From contig JAFAZB010000203.1 in NCBI GenBank assembly GCA_019240015.1, forward strand, positions 1-14,490: a stretch of 14,490 nucleotides of DNA, given 5' to 3'. Made by a program: the position numbers and the translations under genes. The stretch is from Solirubrobacterales bacterium. GTDB lineage: Bacteria; Actinomycetota; Thermoleophilia; Solirubrobacterales; Solirubrobacteraceae. Shown one piece after another: positions 13,790 through 14,490 of this stretch; position 1 is the stretch's first letter; every line of letters begins with the position of its first letter. A model generated the notes under the pieces. It made no database searches. It saw only the letters and a list, made by a program, of their open reading frames with translations, and was not told the origin of the DNA.

Positions 13790-14247
13790 AGCACCCCCGG
13801 CGGCTTGCGCCGGGCCCCGCTCTCACGCGCGCGCGCCACCGATCCGGTCAGGATCAACAGGTCGCCGAGCAGCGCCACCCACCAGCCGAGGCCGATGCCG
13901 ATCTCGCCGGTGGGCGAGCCGGGCTTGTCGATCAGCCCGCGGAACAGCGTCAGCGTCAGCGCGACCAGCGCAGTGACCGCGGTCAGCTCGCCGCGGGGCC
14001 AAGACAGCGCGTGGCCCCGGACGATGATGTAGGCGAGGATCGCGGGCGCCACGGCGGCGAGCAGCAGCAGGTAGCGCAGCGCCAGCAACGACTGCCAGCC
14101 GGTGCAGGAACCGCTCGGGCCCTTGCAGCTGTTCAGCACCGTGAGATGGTTTCCGAGCGAGTACCAGCTGAGGAACAGCGAGATGCCGAGCAGGAGCCCG
14201 CCGACCGCCGCAACCAGCTCCCCTCGGTCCAGCTGCTTGAAGTCCAT
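13786..14247 (-). CDS. Four-helix integral membrane protein of unknown function
   Basis: A 153-residue protein with four predicted transmembrane helices at about 10-31, 52-76, 86-105 and 116-137. The first loop contains Cys41 and Cys48 in NSCKGPSGSC, which would be extracytoplasmic if the N-terminus is inside, so a disulfide is possible. The C-terminus is short and basic (ARARESGARRK), fitting a cytoplasmic end. I recognise no catalytic or transport motif. The ATG (14247-14245) lacks a clear SD. The gene starts 42 bp after malic enzyme and overlaps glpX by 4 bp, so it is probably in an operon with both. A functional link to central carbon metabolism is only suggested by position. Confidence 0.82.
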   Translation of the reverse strand: MDFKQLDRGELVAAVGGLLLGISLFLSWYSLGNHLTVLNSCKGPSGSCTGWQSLLALRYLLLLAAVAPAILAYIIVRGHALSWPRGELTAVTALVALTLTLFRGLIDKPGSPTGEIGIGLGWWVALLGDLLILTGSVARARESGARRKPPGVL

Positions 14248-14289
14248 CGCGGCGCAGCGTAACCGGTTTCGAGCACCCTCCGCGTACCC

Positions 14290-14490
14290 TCAGCCGGTGC
14301 TCGGATCGGTCTCGCCGCCGCGCTCGGCGGCCTGCGCAACCGCCTGCGCCACCGCTTCGTGAACCCCCTGATCGAGCGCTTCCGGGACGATCTCATCACC
14401 CCGCGCCAGGTCCGCGAGCGCCTCGGCAGCGGCCAGCTTTATCTCCAGCGTGATCGCCGACGCGCCGGCCATCAGCGCGCCCCCGAAGAT
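14290..14490 (-). CDS. Malic enzyme (C-terminal end; start outside window)
   Basis: The frame is open from the right edge (base 14490) to the TGA at 14292-14290, giving 66 residues. IFGGALMAGASAITLEIKLA followed by AAEALADLARGDEIVPEALD and AVAQAVAQAAE matches the end of NAD(P)-dependent malic enzymes, where PGIFRGAL, an ItxeMkxAAAxALA helix and a V-x-x-x-V-A-x-A-V-A-x-A-A tail are typical. The enzyme decarboxylates malate to pyruvate. The catalytic part and the cofactor-binding motif are outside the window, so NAD versus NADP preference cannot be judged. It is the likely upstream partner of the membrane protein and glpX genes. Confidence 0.8.
   Translation of the reverse strand: MFGGALMAGASAITLEIKLAAAEALADLARGDEIVPEALDQGVHEAVAQAVAQAAERGGETDPSTG

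Overview
The base composition is very GC-rich, GTG starts are common, and the gene set is chromosomal housekeeping. It includes a primary sigma factor, family I pyrophosphatase, MoeA, class II (GlpX) fructose-bisphosphatase, malic enzyme and an HxlR regulator, plus a c-di-AMP riboswitch in front of a cell-wall-type secreted protein. Several hypothetical proteins have a style I associate with Thermoleophilia (Solirubrobacterales-like Actinomycetota). That placement is inference from family resemblance, not a search. I see no phage, IS, CRISPR, rRNA or tRNA genes.

Layout. 2-871 (+) is the 3' part of an ArsA-type ATPase. It converges on 875-1965 (-), a two-gene block of pyrophosphatase followed by a small hypothetical protein with a possible winged helix. 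A secreted phosphoesterase of the phospholipase C/acid phosphatase family (2159-4135, +) diverges from the pyrophosphatase gene. It converges on a hypothetical protein (4265-5593, -) with a possible degenerate HEPN-like region. Next on the minus strand are an RpiB/LacA/LacB-type isomerase, an HxlR regulator and the primary sigma factor. The 129-bp gap between the HxlR and sigma genes holds a promoter, a matching operator-like palindrome and three abutting palindromes whose centres are exactly 24 bp apart.

The sigma gene has a near-consensus promoter (TTGACT-17-TATAAT) and a roughly 100-nt leader with a strong hairpin. Upstream of it, pointing right, is a gene-free stretch that can fold into three consecutive hairpins ending in a U-run, a candidate small RNA or attenuator. 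It is followed by a small basic protein gene (8092-8376). Then come a clear promoter, a c-di-AMP (ydaO/yuaA) riboswitch and a secreted RlpA-like double-psi beta-barrel protein (8604-9365).

The right part holds a degenerate GGDEF-like protein (9382-10440, -) divergent from moeA (10471-11685, +). A 358-bp non-coding stretch follows, with G-rich tandem repeats and a pair of mutually exclusive hairpins. After it are a hypothetical membrane-anchored protein (12044-12778, +) and a convergent minus-strand set: malic enzyme (partial), a four-helix membrane protein and glpX. The last two overlap by 4 bp. Malic enzyme plus glpX suggests a gluconeogenic or central-carbon unit. The most unusual features are the 24-bp-phased palindrome array, the structured leader near 7930-8047, and the alternative-fold region near 11835-11903.
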